Below the pieces are notes generated by a model that was not told where the DNA came from, ran no database searches, and saw nothing but the letters and a program-made list of their open reading frames with translations. The position numbers were made by a program, and so were the translations under genes. Positions 27,413 through 36,665 of a DNA stretch of 64,000 bases are shown piece by piece; within the stretch, counting starts at the first letter, position 1, and every line of letters starts with the position of its first letter. Source of the stretch: Mucilaginibacter_A sp050955045 (lineage in GTDB: Bacteria > Bacteroidota > Bacteroidia > Sphingobacteriales > Sphingobacteriaceae); assembly GCA_050955045.1 (NCBI GenBank), contig JBPBQV010000001.1:124001-188000 (forward strand). The letters run 5' to 3'.

Positions 27413-29911
27413 TTAAAACTTGTAAGCTAAAGTGGCTGCAAACATGCGTGGTGCGATCGGATTAAGACTGTAACGATCATGAACCACATAATTGAACGTA
27501 TTAAAAATATTGGATACTTTGGTTAGCAGCGATAAATGGCGAAAGCTATAGCCTGCCGAAAGATCAACAGTTGCAAAACCTGACAATGGAATTAAGGCGT
27601 TGTATGATGAAGTTTTAATAACAACACCCGTTGCCGAAGTGGTGCTGGTGCTGTTTAACTCTTCATCATTGATACCAACTGTATTGTTGTTGCCACCAAA
27701 ACGTTTACCAGTATAAAAAGCGGAGGCACCTAATTTTAAACCTTTAACATCTCCATGATTAAAAGTGTAAAAAACTGAACCGTTGACAGTATGTGCAGGA
27801 GTAGAAATTAAACGCTCGCCTTCAACTTGCGAACCTGGTGCCCCGGTTGTGTTAGTATAACGCATAAAATTGTAGCTGTAACCGGTAATAAAGTAAAAAT
27901 TTTTGGAGATAGAACCGTTAACTTCAACCTCAAAACCATCACTGGTAGTTTGGCCATTCAGTTGTTTGATGGCAGTATTTGTATTTGGGTTTCCGTTCTG
28001 ATCGATCAAAGCCGTTTGTGCCAGGTTGCTGTTACGTATGCGGTAAATACTGAAGTTAGCGAAAAGTTTACCGTTTAAAAACTCATTTTTAACACCTGCT
28101 TCGTATTGATCTATAATAGACGGTTTAAGGCTGTTTCCATAAATATCAGTACCTGTATTGGTAGTGAAATTATTGCTGTAACTGGTATAAACTGATGTAG
28201 TTTGAATAGGCTGATAAACTAAAGCAACCTTTGGCGAAAAAGCTTTATCGGTTTTGTCGGCAGCTGTTCCGCGGCGTTCCTGTTGTTTATCGTAGTTAAA
28301 AATAGTGCTTCTAAATGCCGTTTGGTAAGACCACCTGACACCTGCAAGCACTTTAAACTTACTGGTTAAATTTACCATATCCTGAATGTACGCACCAAAC
28401 CGGTTTTGTGGCGTGATGGTTCGGGCAGTATCAGTAATGGATGGAATATCGTTCCGAATATTAAAAGTGGCAGGATCATAAATGTTTATTTTATCGTAAG
28501 CAGTTCCAACAACACCTGCGGCAGTTGTATATTTAAAAGTATTGCTTTCCGTTTCGATACGCGTAAAATCAGAACCAATTAATAATTGATGTTTTATTGA
28601 TCCGGTTTTGAATGCTCCGTTTAAATTTATCTGTGCGGAGTAATCTTTTTCGGCACTATTTACAGCACTTAATGCGCGGCTCCAATCGCCATTAGCTGCA
28701 ATTGTTGTTGGTACGCCTACACCAAAACCATTTACCCGTGTATGCTGAACAGCTCCAACTCCTGCTAATTTCCAGTTATCATTAAATTGATGTTTAACAG
28801 TTAAATAACCTGCCGCCTGCTTGGTATTGTTGTAAGCCCAATTTGGATAAATAAAACGGTTTCGTGGTGCATCCGGCAGTTCGGTTAGCGTAATGCGGCT
28901 ATTGGGCGCGCCTACGCCGGCATCCGGCACCAAATTAGATTTCAGGAAATCTCCTTCCAAGATAATATCTGTTTTTTGTCCAATTTTATAAAGCAAAGAT
29001 GGATTAACGTAAGTACGATGCGTATTAACAACATCCCGGTAACTGTTAGCATCTTCATGCGTGCCAACTACGCGAAAAGCAAGATTTTTGGTAATCGGCC
29101 CATAAACATCTATTGTAGGTTTGTACTGGCCATAACTACCAGCCAGCATAGAAACTTCTCCGCCCCAATTAAATTTTGGCTTTTTAGTGATCATGTTAAT
29201 CACCAAGCCTCCAGAAACATTACCATATAACAATGCAGAACTGCCTTTTAATACTTCAATGGATTCTAATGTACTGGCATCCGGAAATCCTTGTGTATTA
29301 GAAATAATACCATTTTTAAAAATACTGCCACCAGCACCAGCAATGCCAACCAGATAACCGCGTGCCGTAAAAGTTTCTGCTACACCACCACGGGTTTGCG
29401 TTAATGTTACACCAGTAACATTTTTAAGCACATCACCTAAACGAATAGCTTGTTGATCGGCAATAACAGCATTGCTGATTACACCTATACTTTGCGGCAA
29501 GTCTAATGGCTTAATTTCAGCTTTTCCTAATGTTAGCGGTTTGTTCAATTTTTTAGAAGCGGTTATGCTAACTTCATTAAGTTCTGCAGCACTTTCTGTT
29601 AGTTTAAAGTCGTGTTTTGTTGTGATTCCTGCAGCTATATTCACTGTAGATTGCACCGTTTTTAAACCTACACATGAAATTTTTAAAGTATAATTTCCGG
29701 GTTTAATATTACGAAATTCGTAACGCCCATTACTATTGGTAGTTGTACCTCTGCCGATTTCGGCAAGGCTTACGTTTACACATGTAGCAGGCTCGCCATC
29801 TAAAGTTTTGATAATACCAGTTAAATTTCCATAATTTATTTGTGCATTTACTTTCTCCCGGCTAATAAACAGGCATAAAAGAAGTGTACTAAATGTTGTA
29901 AAATATTTCAT
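27413..29911 (-). CDS. TonB-dependent siderophore receptor
   Basis: 832 residues. Signal peptide; N-terminal carboxypeptidase-like domain (~25-110, GRGTTTNSNGRYEFRNIKPG); plug domain (~125-250, IRLGDVLKNVTGVTLTQTRGG, SSALLYGNVSGGLVINMITKKP), then a 22-strand-type barrel ending in aromatic FAATLAYKF. The plug matches FhuE/FecA-like ferric-siderophore receptors rather than SusC. It starts a minus-strand unit with ApbE. Two palindromic operator-like sites precede it. A near copy of the reiterated motif (29876-29887) is in its signal-peptide codons. Confidence 0.92.
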   Translation of the reverse strand: MKYFTTFSTLLLCLFISREKVNAQINYGNLTGIIKTLDGEPATCVNVSLAEIGRGTTTNSNGRYEFRNIKPGNYTLKISCVGLKTVQSTVNIAAGITTKHDFKLTESAAELNEVSITASKKLNKPLTLGKAEIKPLDLPQSIGVISNAVIADQQAIRLGDVLKNVTGVTLTQTRGGVAETFTARGYLVGIAGAGGSIFKNGIISNTQGFPDASTLESIEVLKGSSALLYGNVSGGLVINMITKKPKFNWGGEVSMLAGSYGQYKPTIDVYGPITKNLAFRVVGTHEDANSYRDVVNTHRTYVNPSLLYKIGQKTDIILEGDFLKSNLVPDAGVGAPNSRITLTELPDAPRNRFIYPNWAYNNTKQAAGYLTVKHQFNDNWKLAGVGAVQHTRVNGFGVGVPTTIAANGDWSRALSAVNSAEKDYSAQINLNGAFKTGSIKHQLLIGSDFTRIETESNTFKYTTAAGVVGTAYDKINIYDPATFNIRNDIPSITDTARTITPQNRFGAYIQDMVNLTSKFKVLAGVRWSYQTAFRSTIFNYDKQQERRGTAADKTDKAFSPKVALVYQPIQTTSVYTSYSNNFTTNTGTDIYGNSLKPSIIDQYEAGVKNEFLNGKLFANFSIYRIRNSNLAQTALIDQNGNPNTNTAIKQLNGQTTSDGFEVEVNGSISKNFYFITGYSYNFMRYTNTTGAPGSQVEGERLISTPAHTVNGSVFYTFNHGDVKGLKLGASAFYTGKRFGGNNNTVGINDEELNSTSTTSATGVVIKTSSYNALIPLSGFATVDLSAGYSFRHLSLLTKVSNIFNTFNYVVHDRYSLNPIAPRMFAATLAYKF

Positions 29912-29918
29912 AGTTTTT

Positions 29919-29937
29919 ATTTAGACTGATTCTAATT
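29919..29937. promoter_or_regulatory. Fur-box-like palindrome upstream of siderophore receptor
   Basis: ATTTAGACTGATTCTAATT: TTAGACT pairs with ATTCTAA with one mismatch around the centre, close to Bacteroidetes-type Fur boxes. It ends 8-26 bases from the receptor start codon, where a bound repressor would block transcription. Confidence 0.5.
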
Positions 29938-29975
29938 GCAAAACTAAAAACATTTTTAAAGATTGAATAAACTAT

Positions 29976-30000
29976 TTAGATTTATTTTAAATAAGACTAA
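29976..30000. promoter_or_regulatory. Second operator-like palindrome, shared with ankyrin operon
   Basis: Twelve-base arms TTAGATTTATTT and AAATAAGACTAA around a central T (two mismatches). The left flank ACTATTTAGATTTA is identical to the one upstream of the ankyrin/PepSY operon at 21607-21620. Confidence 0.45.
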
Positions 30001-30106
30001 TGATATCAAATCTGGATGAAAACAAAATGCATAAAACATTAAAAATCAGATGATAACTGGTTACGAATTTGGTAGTTAAAAGTATCTCAACTTATTTTTT
30101 AAGGCG

Positions 30107-30118
30107 ATACTTCTTTTA
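30107..30118 (+). repeat. Reiterated motif, single copy
   Basis: Exact ATACTTCTTTTA followed by TCACCTAAAAATT, the same extended form as the minus-strand copy at 61684-61695. Confidence 0.8.
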
Positions 30119-30172
30119 TCACCTAAAAATTAAGCCATCTTTCTAGTAGACTTGTCCCTATTAAACTTACTA

Positions 30173-30220
30173 AAACAGGAAAAACCTCAATTTTTTTCAT
30201 TTTTGAGGTTTTTCCTGTTT
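30173..30220 (-). terminator. Terminator after dienelactone hydrolase gene
   Basis: Perfect 18-base arms (30173-30190 and 30203-30220; AAACAGGAAAAACCTCAA) with a T-rich loop, just past the stop of the minus-strand gene. Confidence 0.75.
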
Positions 30221-30234
30221 ACAACTATAGCACA

Positions 30235-31122
30235 TTATTTTAAATACTCACTGAAAAAATCAATTGTTCGTTTCCACGCAAGCTCTGCAGCAGCTTTATC
30301 ATAACGCGGTGTTGTATCGTTGTGGAAGCCATGGTTTACGTTCTCATAAATAAACGCCTGATATTTTTTGTTATTTTCTTTTAAAGCAGCTTCGTAAGGC
30401 GGCCAACCCGCCGTGATCCTGGTATCCAGCGATGCATAGTGCAGCATTAAAGGCGCTTTAATTTTAGGCACATCCGCTACAGCAGGCTGACTGCCATAAA
30501 AAGGTACAGCAGCGGCCAGTTCGGGCACACGAACAGCCATCATATTGGCTATGCCCCCACCATAACAAAAACCAACAACACCTACTTTACCGTTACAATC
30601 TTTATGGTTTTTAAGGTAATTATATGCCGCTATAAAATCTTCTTCCATCTCACCTTTATCCCTTTTACTTTGCATGGCGCGTCCTTCATCATCATTACCC
30701 GGATAACCACCTAACGGCGTTAAAGCATCTGGTGCCAGCGACACAAAACCTGCCAGTGCAGCCCTTCTACTTACATCTTCAATATAAGGATTTAAACCCC
30801 GGTTTTCATGAACTACAATGATACCTCCAAGTTTCTTGTTAGCAGCTATAGGTTTTGATAGCAATCCTTTGATAGTTCCACCACCTTTTGGTGAGGTATA
30901 ATTAATATATCCTGATGTTAAGCGGGGATCATCCGGCCCAATCTGCATGTTCCCTTTGTAGTCGGGCATCAAAAAACTCATTATTGCAGGAACAGTTAAT
31001 CCGCCAATTGCAAAAACAGACAGCTTTTGCATAAATGATCGCCGGTCAAGCCGGTTATGTGCATAATCATCGTACAGGTCAAACACTTCCTGCTTAATAT
31101 CTTCTTTATTGATCTGGCTCAT
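30235..31122 (-). CDS. Dienelactone hydrolase family protein, exported
   Basis: 295 residues. An N-terminal cytoplasm-like stretch is followed by DRRSFMQKLSVFAIGGL, a Tat-type signal or anchor. The alpha/beta hydrolase part has the Cys nucleophile in VVGFCYGGGIANM, Asp in YASLDTRI and His in NVNHGFHNDT, the DLH triad. DLH enzymes open lactone rings or hydrolyse esters; the natural substrate here is unknown. It is a single-gene unit: a terminator follows and tRNA-Glu precedes on the same strand. Confidence 0.88.
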   Translation of the reverse strand: MSQINKEDIKQEVFDLYDDYAHNRLDRRSFMQKLSVFAIGGLTVPAIMSFLMPDYKGNMQIGPDDPRLTSGYINYTSPKGGGTIKGLLSKPIAANKKLGGIIVVHENRGLNPYIEDVSRRAALAGFVSLAPDALTPLGGYPGNDDEGRAMQSKRDKGEMEEDFIAAYNYLKNHKDCNGKVGVVGFCYGGGIANMMAVRVPELAAAVPFYGSQPAVADVPKIKAPLMLHYASLDTRITAGWPPYEAALKENNKKYQAFIYENVNHGFHNDTTPRYDKAAAELAWKRTIDFFSEYLK

Positions 31123-31165
31123 ACTTCGAAGGTTTTACTCAAATGTAATGATTCAAAATAATACT

Positions 31166-31201
31166 AAAAACAAAAAACCCTCCAGCTTTGCTGAAGGGTT
31201 T
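31166..31201 (-). terminator. Terminator of tRNA-Glu
   Basis: Read on the minus strand: arms AAACCCTTCAGC and GCTGGAGGGTTT around a three-base loop, followed by a T-rich tract. It starts three bases after the tRNA. Confidence 0.8.
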
Positions 31202-31203
31202 AG

Positions 31204-31275
31204 TAGCCCGTAGGGGAATCGAACCCCTGTTTCTAGAATGAAAATCTAACGTCCTAACCCCTAGACGAACGGGCC
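31204..31275 (-). tRNA. tRNA-Glu (anticodon TTC)
   Basis: Minus-strand cloverleaf of 72 bases: acceptor GGCCCGT pairs with ACGGGCT (one G-T pair at the end), anticodon loop with TTC in ATTTTCATT, T-arm GGGGTTCGATTCCCC. No CCA is encoded. Confidence 0.95.
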
Positions 31276-31298
31276 AAATACCTTTGATTTTGGGAAGG

Positions 31299-31327
31299 CG
31301 AAGATAGAAGTTAAATCATTAATTCAA
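31299..31327 (-). promoter_or_regulatory. Bacteroidetes-type promoter of tRNA-Glu
   Basis: On the minus strand TTG (31325-31327) then 18 bases then TATCTTCG (31299-31306), one base off TANNTTTG, about 24 bases before the tRNA. Confidence 0.55.
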
Positions 31328-31450
31328 AAAAAATAAAAAAATATTTTTCTAAGCTGATTTCTCTGAAATCTTTAAGCAAAAGCATTTATTAGTGGTTTAA
31401 TGTCCGGTTCGGGTTATTTTTGGCTCATTTAAAAAACTGAATTGATACAA

Positions 31451-31462
31451 ATGCTTCTTTTA
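31451..31462 (+). repeat. Reiterated motif overlapping a start codon
   Basis: Exact ATGCTTCTTTTA whose last base is the A of the ATG used by the next gene; extended form TGCCTGTAAAATT. Confidence 0.8.
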
Positions 31463-31992
31463 TGCCTGTAAAATTTAATATTCATTCTTTTCTCAAATAC
31501 ATCCTTGTTTTTCTGTTTTTTAACTGCTGTTTTAACTCGCTTAAAGCACAAACTGATAGTGCTGCCCAAAAGCCTGCTGCTCCGACAAAAGAGTTGTTCT
31601 TACATAAATTTGAGGCTTATCAAACCGGTAAAAACAGAGCTGGTTTGATGGATGTGGCTGACCGCAACCAGTATCCATCACCCCAAAAAGTTTTGTTATG
31701 GCAAAAAGAATTGTTACTAAACGACCGGCAAAAAGCTGCTATTGGTCTGATCAATAAGGAAATGCAAAGAAAAACTATTGAAATGAACAATTTTTTGATT
31801 ACCAATGAAGGTGCTTTGGATAGTCTTTTCAAGCTGAAAAAAATTAATAATGGTCTACTTATTTTTTACACCAACCGTTATGGTTTATACCAGGGCGAAC
31901 TGCGGAACGCTTTATTGCAAGCTTGCCTAAAAACAGAAGCAATACTAACTGCTACACAACTAAAAAAATATGATACACTGTTGCTGCATTAA
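31462..31992 (+). CDS. Small periplasmic protein, possibly Spy/CpxP-like
   Basis: 176 residues; signal peptide ends near SLKAQ. The mature part is helical and charged: WQKELLLNDRQKAAIGLINKEMQ ... LLQACLKTEAILTATQLKKYD. Two segments like LNDRQ and LTATQ recall the LTxxQ motifs of Spy/CpxP periplasmic chaperones and metal sensors, but the match is weak. The start codon falls at the edge of a motif copy; without it the next ATG would remove the signal peptide, so this start is kept. Confidence 0.6.
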   Translation: MPVKFNIHSFLKYILVFLFFNCCFNSLKAQTDSAAQKPAAPTKELFLHKFEAYQTGKNRAGLMDVADRNQYPSPQKVLLWQKELLLNDRQKAAIGLINKEMQRKTIEMNNFLITNEGALDSLFKLKKINNGLLIFYTNRYGLYQGELRNALLQACLKTEAILTATQLKKYDTLLLH

Positions 31993-32018
31993 TAGCTGCA
32001 ATTACAAACCCGAATTAA

Positions 32019-32026
32019 TACCTTTG
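32019..32026 (+). promoter_or_regulatory. Candidate -7 element of accA
   Basis: TACCTTTG fits TANNTTTG and lies 17 bases before the accA ATG; the matching TTG box is weak. Confidence 0.4.
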
Positions 32027-32043
32027 CAGCCCTACAACTGAAC

Positions 32044-33042
32044 ATGAAAATTACATTTGATTTTGAAAAGCCTTTAGGAGAACTGCAGCAGCAGATTGAA
32101 AAAGTGGAACAAGCCGGAGAAAAAACCAAGGTGGATATGTCGCCCGCGCTATCCGAACTCCATAAAAACCTTCAAAATAAAAAAGAAGAAATTTACGGCA
32201 ACTTAAGCGGCTGGCAAAATGTTCAGATTTCTCGCCATCCCGAACGGCCTTATACTTTGCAATATATTGAATCTATCAGTACTGATTTTCTGGAGATGCA
32301 CGGCGATCGCAACATGGGTGATGATAAAGCTATTGTAGGTGGTTTTGGTTCATTAAACGGGCAAACGGTGATGTTCATCGGGCATCAAAAAGGTAGCAAT
32401 ACCAAAATGCGTCAGTACCGTAACTTTGGTATGGCCAATCCGGAAGGTTATCGCAAAGCCTTACGCCTGATGAAAATGGCAGAAAAATTTAACAAACCCA
32501 TTATTACTTTTATTGATACGCCGGGTGCTTATCCAGGTTTGGAAGCTGAGGAACGTGGACAAGGTGAAGCAATTGCACGCAACCTCATGGAAATGTCAGT
32601 TTTAAAAGTGCCTGTAATTTGCGTAATTATCGGCGAAGGTGCTTCCGGTGGTGCTTTGGGAATTGGCATTGGCGACCGTGTTTACATGCTGGAACACACT
32701 TGGTATTCAGTTATTTCTCCGGAATCCTGTTCTTCAATTTTATGGCGAACCTGGGACAACAAAGAAAAAGCTGCGGAGGTTTTGAAACTGACTTCGAAAG
32801 AGATGTATCAAAACAAGCTGATTGACGGAATTGTAAAAGAACCGCTTGGCGGCGCGCACCAAGATCCAGAAGCGATGATCGCTACTTTAAAACAAGTTTT
32901 GCTGGATGATTTAGCAATACTAAAAGCAAAAAACGTAAATGAACTGGTGAGCGAACGGATTGATAAATTCTGTGCGATGGGTGTTGTGATTGATGAAAGT
33001 GAACTTGGGCTACCACAACCACCAGCAGAAAACGAAATATAA
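32044..33042 (+). CDS. accA: Acetyl-CoA carboxylase carboxyltransferase subunit alpha
   Basis: 332 residues, near the usual ~320. Carboxyltransferase signatures are clear: QNVQISRHPERPYTLQYI, HGDRNMGDDKAIVGGF, FIDTPGAYPGLEAEERGQ, and IIGEGASGGALGIGIGDRVYMLE, which binds CoA-enolate in the active site. It transfers CO2 from carboxybiotin to acetyl-CoA in the first step of fatty acid synthesis, working with AccD, not encoded here. It stands as a single transcription unit with its own candidate promoter and terminator. Confidence 0.96.
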   Translation: MKITFDFEKPLGELQQQIEKVEQAGEKTKVDMSPALSELHKNLQNKKEEIYGNLSGWQNVQISRHPERPYTLQYIESISTDFLEMHGDRNMGDDKAIVGGFGSLNGQTVMFIGHQKGSNTKMRQYRNFGMANPEGYRKALRLMKMAEKFNKPIITFIDTPGAYPGLEAEERGQGEAIARNLMEMSVLKVPVICVIIGEGASGGALGIGIGDRVYMLEHTWYSVISPESCSSILWRTWDNKEKAAEVLKLTSKEMYQNKLIDGIVKEPLGGAHQDPEAMIATLKQVLLDDLAILKAKNVNELVSERIDKFCAMGVVIDESELGLPQPPAENEI

Positions 33043-33048
33043 TTTCAC

Positions 33049-33081
33049 AAAAAAGCCGGTTAAATTTTAACCGGCTTTTTT
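33049..33081 (+). terminator. Terminator after accA
   Basis: Arms AAAAAGCCGGTTAA / TTAACCGGCTTTTT with a four-base loop and a T run, 7 bases after the stop. Confidence 0.9.
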
Positions 33082-33085
33082 GTGA

Positions 33086-33191
33086 ATGCTTCTTTTATCG
33101 GATAAAAAATTGATTGTCGTTTATTCAATCTTCAACCTAAACTTTTTGGTGATAAAAGAAGCATGATGAAATCGACCTCATGCTTCTTTTA
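33086..33191. repeat. Cluster of three reiterated motifs
   Basis: Exact copies at 33086-33097 (plus), 33153-33164 (minus) and 33180-33191 (plus). The first two face each other 55 bases apart; the third abuts the 3' end of the next gene. The first carries the extended form TCGGATAAAAAAT. Confidence 0.85.
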
Positions 33192-33200
33192 ACAGGTAAA

Positions 33201-36200
33201 TTATTGTGGTTGCTGCTGGAACATTCCCCTGAATTTCGCTTGATAAGTATTTAACAAAGCGGTCAGTTTTTGGTTCTGGGCAGGCTCGTTGTTGTCTTTG
33301 GTGAGTTTAATCAGTTCATTAATTACCGAAATACATAACTGAATATCCCGGCCTGCCATGCGCTGGTTACCTTCATCCATAGAAGCAAAATAATTTAACT
33401 GCCCAGATGCATAACTACTGATCTGGTTTACAATCTTTTCTCCTAACTTCCGCTCATTCAGCTGATAAGCCAAATCAGCCAGGTAAAATTTACGGATGGC
33501 AACATCGGTATAAGGATTCAAATCAGGCATTACCTCATCATAACGGTGCAACACTTTTTTAGCCAAATCCGGATGGCCTTCTTTATACAGGTTTTCTGTT
33601 AGCGATAAAAACGTCCGCAAAATCACTGGGTAAAACATCGTGCGCGATTCATGATCCAAATAAGTCGCATTTTTCATGTTTCCCCATCTAAATTTGGTCA
33701 TCACGTTGTTATACATTTTCAACGTATTGCTTCTGTCCACTCCGCCTCCACTTGCTGCGGTATCTGCTGTAAAAGGCATCAAACGGGAAGCAAAACCTTC
33801 GTTGTACATGTATTTATCCAAGCCCATCATGTTGTCGTTTCCTACGGTGATGGCAAAATAAATCGGACGTTTCCAGTTGTTATGCGCCAGAATATCCATC
33901 ATGGCCAAGTTATCTTTTGTTACATAATTTCCGGGATATTTCCAGTCAATCTCTGATGGAATTCTGCCTTTTTCTGCTGCCGGAACGGTTCCGGTTTTAA
34001 CTACTTCATCAGCATTAATAGTTAATTTTAGGTTTTTTGTAGGCATATAGTTCATGCTTTGTCCGTTTTCATACTCCACTTTTGCACGGGCATCATCCGA
34101 AGTAATAAAATCGAAAACCTCTTTCAGCTCAACATTTCCAGGGATTTTAGAATCATTATAATACGTTACATCACGTACACCAGCTTCAAATTTTTCGTTT
34201 GGTAAAGTAATTGGCAGCGGAGAAGATTCGTTCATTTTCTGCTTCATCTGGCGCATGTACCAATCGGTTCCAAGTAAGCTCAGGTTTACAATGCGAACAT
34301 CCGGACGAACGTTTTCAACTTCCTGAATGTACCAAAGCGGATACGTGTCATTATCGCCATAAGTAAACAAAATGGCATTTGGCGCGCAAGAATTAAGGTA
34401 ATTGTAAGCCATATCGCGCGGTGTAGTTTTGGTTGAGCGATCATGATCATCCCATTCCTGGAAAGCCATCAGCACGGGCGCAGCCAGCAAACAAACAACG
34501 GTTGCACCAATGGCAGACAATTGCGGCGTAGTAACTTTCCGCAGTTTTTCGGCGATAAACAAAGTACCAAGTCCAATCCAGATGGCAAAAGCGTAAAATG
34601 AACCGGCATAAGCATAATCCCGCTCGCGTGGCTGCAAAGGGTCTTGGTTTAAGTAAAGTAAAATGGCAAATCCGGTAAAAAAGAACATTAAGCCAACTAC
34701 ACCGGCATCTTTTTGGTTTCTTTTGAAGTGATAAAAAGCACCAATCAAACCTAAAATCAGCGGTAAAAAGAACAGGCGATTATAAGACTTATCCATCGTC
34801 ATGGTTGGCGATAAAGCACTTTGATTGCCCAAACGCAAAGCATCAATCGGTTTAATACCGCTGATCCAGTTGCCATCCGTAGCATTGTTATTTTGTCCGT
34901 CAGCATCGTTTTGTCGTCCTGCAAAATTCCACAGTAAATAACGCGTGTACATTTGGTTTACCTGCCAGCTAAAAAAGAAGCCCAAATTATCTGCAAAAGT
35001 TGGGCTTTGGCCTTCGCTGATGTGCATCCAGTCTTTATAGAAACCAACATGTTCGGCCTTATCACTAAACATTCTGGGAAATAAAGTATTGCGGTCGTAA
35101 ATCAGGTTTTGTTTCTTTCCGGCTACTTCGTATCTTTCTTTTCCTTTTCGGTAGATACTTGCGCCTTCTTTTTGATCAACCGCTTTAGAATCATAATATT
35201 GACCATACAATAAAGGTGTATCGCCGTACTGATCACGGTTCAAATAACTCAATAAAGCAAAAGCATTGTTTGGCTCGCTGTTATTTAAATTGGTGTGTGC
35301 TTTTGAACGGATAATCAGCATAGCAAAAGAACTATAGCCAAAAAGGATAAACACAGTACAAGTCAGAATCATATTGAGAGCAACTCTTTTCCCGCGGATT
35401 TTAACCACATATTCTAAAAAGGCAACAATTGCAATTCCAACAATTCCGCCAATAATTCCACCGCTGATTGCCAGCAACAATATAAAAGCAACAGCCGAAA
35501 CTAAAATAGTTTGTTTGACCGGTTTGATGGTGTACATAATTCCGGTTGCCATCGTGATGACAATCAGGATAAAAAATACCGTTGCACCGCTCCAAAAACC
35601 AAAATTTAAAGTATTTACAAAAAGCAAATCTGCATAAGCAGCGCCTTTAACTACATATTGGATAATTCCCCACAAAACTGCCGCAACAATAATTACTCCG
35701 ATAAAAAGAGCAGTCAGCGTACCTCTGCCGGTTGCATTTGGTGTTCTGCGAAAGTAATAAACGCAGGCAATTGCCGGAATAGCCAGCAAATTTAACAGGT
35801 GAATCCCGATAGATAAACCCATTACGTAAGCAATAAAAATAATCCATTTATCAGCTCCAGGTTCGTCGGCGTGGGCATCCCATTTCATAATTGCCCAAAA
35901 AACAATGGCTGTACAGAGTGAAGATTGCGCATAAACTTCGGATTCTACAGCCGAAAACCAAAATGTATCCGACCAGGCATAAGCCAGTGAGCCAACCAAA
36001 CCGGAACCAATAATCAGGATGGTTTGGCTTAAATCAATCTCCGATGCTGTTTTTACCACTATTTTTTTGGCAAGCGCAGTAATCGTCCAAAACAAAAATA
36101 AAATGGTTGCCGCACTGGCCAGCGCAGAACTCATGTTAACCATATAAGCCACTTTGGTTTTATCCGCAGCGAACAGCGAAAACACTTTCCCAATAATGGT

Positions 36201-36389
36201 AAACAGCGGAGCACCAGGCTGATGCGCTACTTGCAAACGGTAAGCGCAGGCAATAAACTCGCCGCAATCCCAAAAACTAGCAAAAGGTTCTAACGTTAAA
36301 ATATACGTTAGCGCGGCCAGGGCAAAGGCAAGCCAGCCAAACAGGTTATTAATTTTATTGTACTTCATGGAAGGTAGAATTTCAGTCAT
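33201..36389 (-). CDS. DUF2723 multi-pass membrane protein (predicted glycosyltransferase-like)
   Basis: About 1062 residues from the ATG at 36387-36389; a second ATG 7 codons on (MKYNKINNLFGW) is equally possible, while the frame back to a TTG at 36413 is unlikely. The N-terminal half has around a dozen membrane helices and the DUF2723 signature LEPFASFWDCGEFIACAYRLQVAHQPGAPL. The C-terminal ~400 residues are soluble and likely periplasmic. The family is large in Bacteroidetes and is related to GT-C O-mannosyltransferases (TMEM260 in animals); substrate unknown. It is transcribed alone, away from tRNA-Gln. Confidence 0.88.
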   Translation of the reverse strand: MTEILPSMKYNKINNLFGWLAFALAALTYILTLEPFASFWDCGEFIACAYRLQVAHQPGAPLFTIIGKVFSLFAADKTKVAYMVNMSSALASAATILFLFWTITALAKKIVVKTASEIDLSQTILIIGSGLVGSLAYAWSDTFWFSAVESEVYAQSSLCTAIVFWAIMKWDAHADEPGADKWIIFIAYVMGLSIGIHLLNLLAIPAIACVYYFRRTPNATGRGTLTALFIGVIIVAAVLWGIIQYVVKGAAYADLLFVNTLNFGFWSGATVFFILIVITMATGIMYTIKPVKQTILVSAVAFILLLAISGGIIGGIVGIAIVAFLEYVVKIRGKRVALNMILTCTVFILFGYSSFAMLIIRSKAHTNLNNSEPNNAFALLSYLNRDQYGDTPLLYGQYYDSKAVDQKEGASIYRKGKERYEVAGKKQNLIYDRNTLFPRMFSDKAEHVGFYKDWMHISEGQSPTFADNLGFFFSWQVNQMYTRYLLWNFAGRQNDADGQNNNATDGNWISGIKPIDALRLGNQSALSPTMTMDKSYNRLFFLPLILGLIGAFYHFKRNQKDAGVVGLMFFFTGFAILLYLNQDPLQPRERDYAYAGSFYAFAIWIGLGTLFIAEKLRKVTTPQLSAIGATVVCLLAAPVLMAFQEWDDHDRSTKTTPRDMAYNYLNSCAPNAILFTYGDNDTYPLWYIQEVENVRPDVRIVNLSLLGTDWYMRQMKQKMNESSPLPITLPNEKFEAGVRDVTYYNDSKIPGNVELKEVFDFITSDDARAKVEYENGQSMNYMPTKNLKLTINADEVVKTGTVPAAEKGRIPSEIDWKYPGNYVTKDNLAMMDILAHNNWKRPIYFAITVGNDNMMGLDKYMYNEGFASRLMPFTADTAASGGGVDRSNTLKMYNNVMTKFRWGNMKNATYLDHESRTMFYPVILRTFLSLTENLYKEGHPDLAKKVLHRYDEVMPDLNPYTDVAIRKFYLADLAYQLNERKLGEKIVNQISSYASGQLNYFASMDEGNQRMAGRDIQLCISVINELIKLTKDNNEPAQNQKLTALLNTYQAKFRGMFQQQPQ

Positions 36390-36476
36390 ATTTCTGTGCG
36401 CCGAAATTAACAAACTATAATGAAGTTTTAGCCAGCACTCAATTTACTTTAACAGCTTTTAACAATTAGAAACACG

Positions 36477-36488
36477 ATGCTTCTTTTA
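36477..36488 (+). repeat. Reiterated motif, single copy
   Basis: Exact ATGCTTCTTTTA followed by GCAGATAAAAATT, 26 bases before the tRNA-Gln promoter. Confidence 0.8.
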
Positions 36489-36513
36489 GCAGATAAAAAT
36501 TTGAAAATTGCAG

Positions 36514-36543
36514 TTGACATTTTAAAATATCATCCTATATTTG
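36514..36543 (+). promoter_or_regulatory. Bacteroidetes-type promoter of tRNA-Gln
   Basis: TTG (36514-36516), 19 bases, TATATTTG (36536-36543): an exact TANNTTTG with textbook spacing, about 49 bases before the tRNA. Confidence 0.75.
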
Positions 36544-36592
36544 CATTCCTTTTCAGAACGTTTATTTATCAATATTCAAACGAAAAGAAGAT

Positions 36593-36663
36593 TGCCCGAT
36601 AGTATAAAGGTAGTACGACGGTTTTTGGTACCGTTTGTCTAGGTTCGAATCCTGGTCGGGCAA
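36593..36663 (+). tRNA. tRNA-Gln (anticodon TTG)
   Basis: 71-base cloverleaf: acceptor TGCCCGA pairs with TCGGGCA, anticodon arm ACGGTTTTTGGTACCGT with TTG, T-arm starting CTAGGTTCGAATCCTGG. CCA not encoded. Confidence 0.93.
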
Positions 36664-36665
36664 CT

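Larger units (their letters stand above)
29912..30234. other. Intergenic region between siderophore receptor and dienelactone hydrolase
   Basis: 323 bases holding the two operator-like palindromes, one exact motif copy at 30107-30118 and a terminator hairpin. Nothing that looks like a gene was seen. Confidence 0.6.

Noticed and set aside
33201..36413. TTG start at 36413 for the DUF2723 gene
   Set aside because: Two ATG codons at 36387-36389 and 36366-36368 sit closer to the first membrane helix and the family start.
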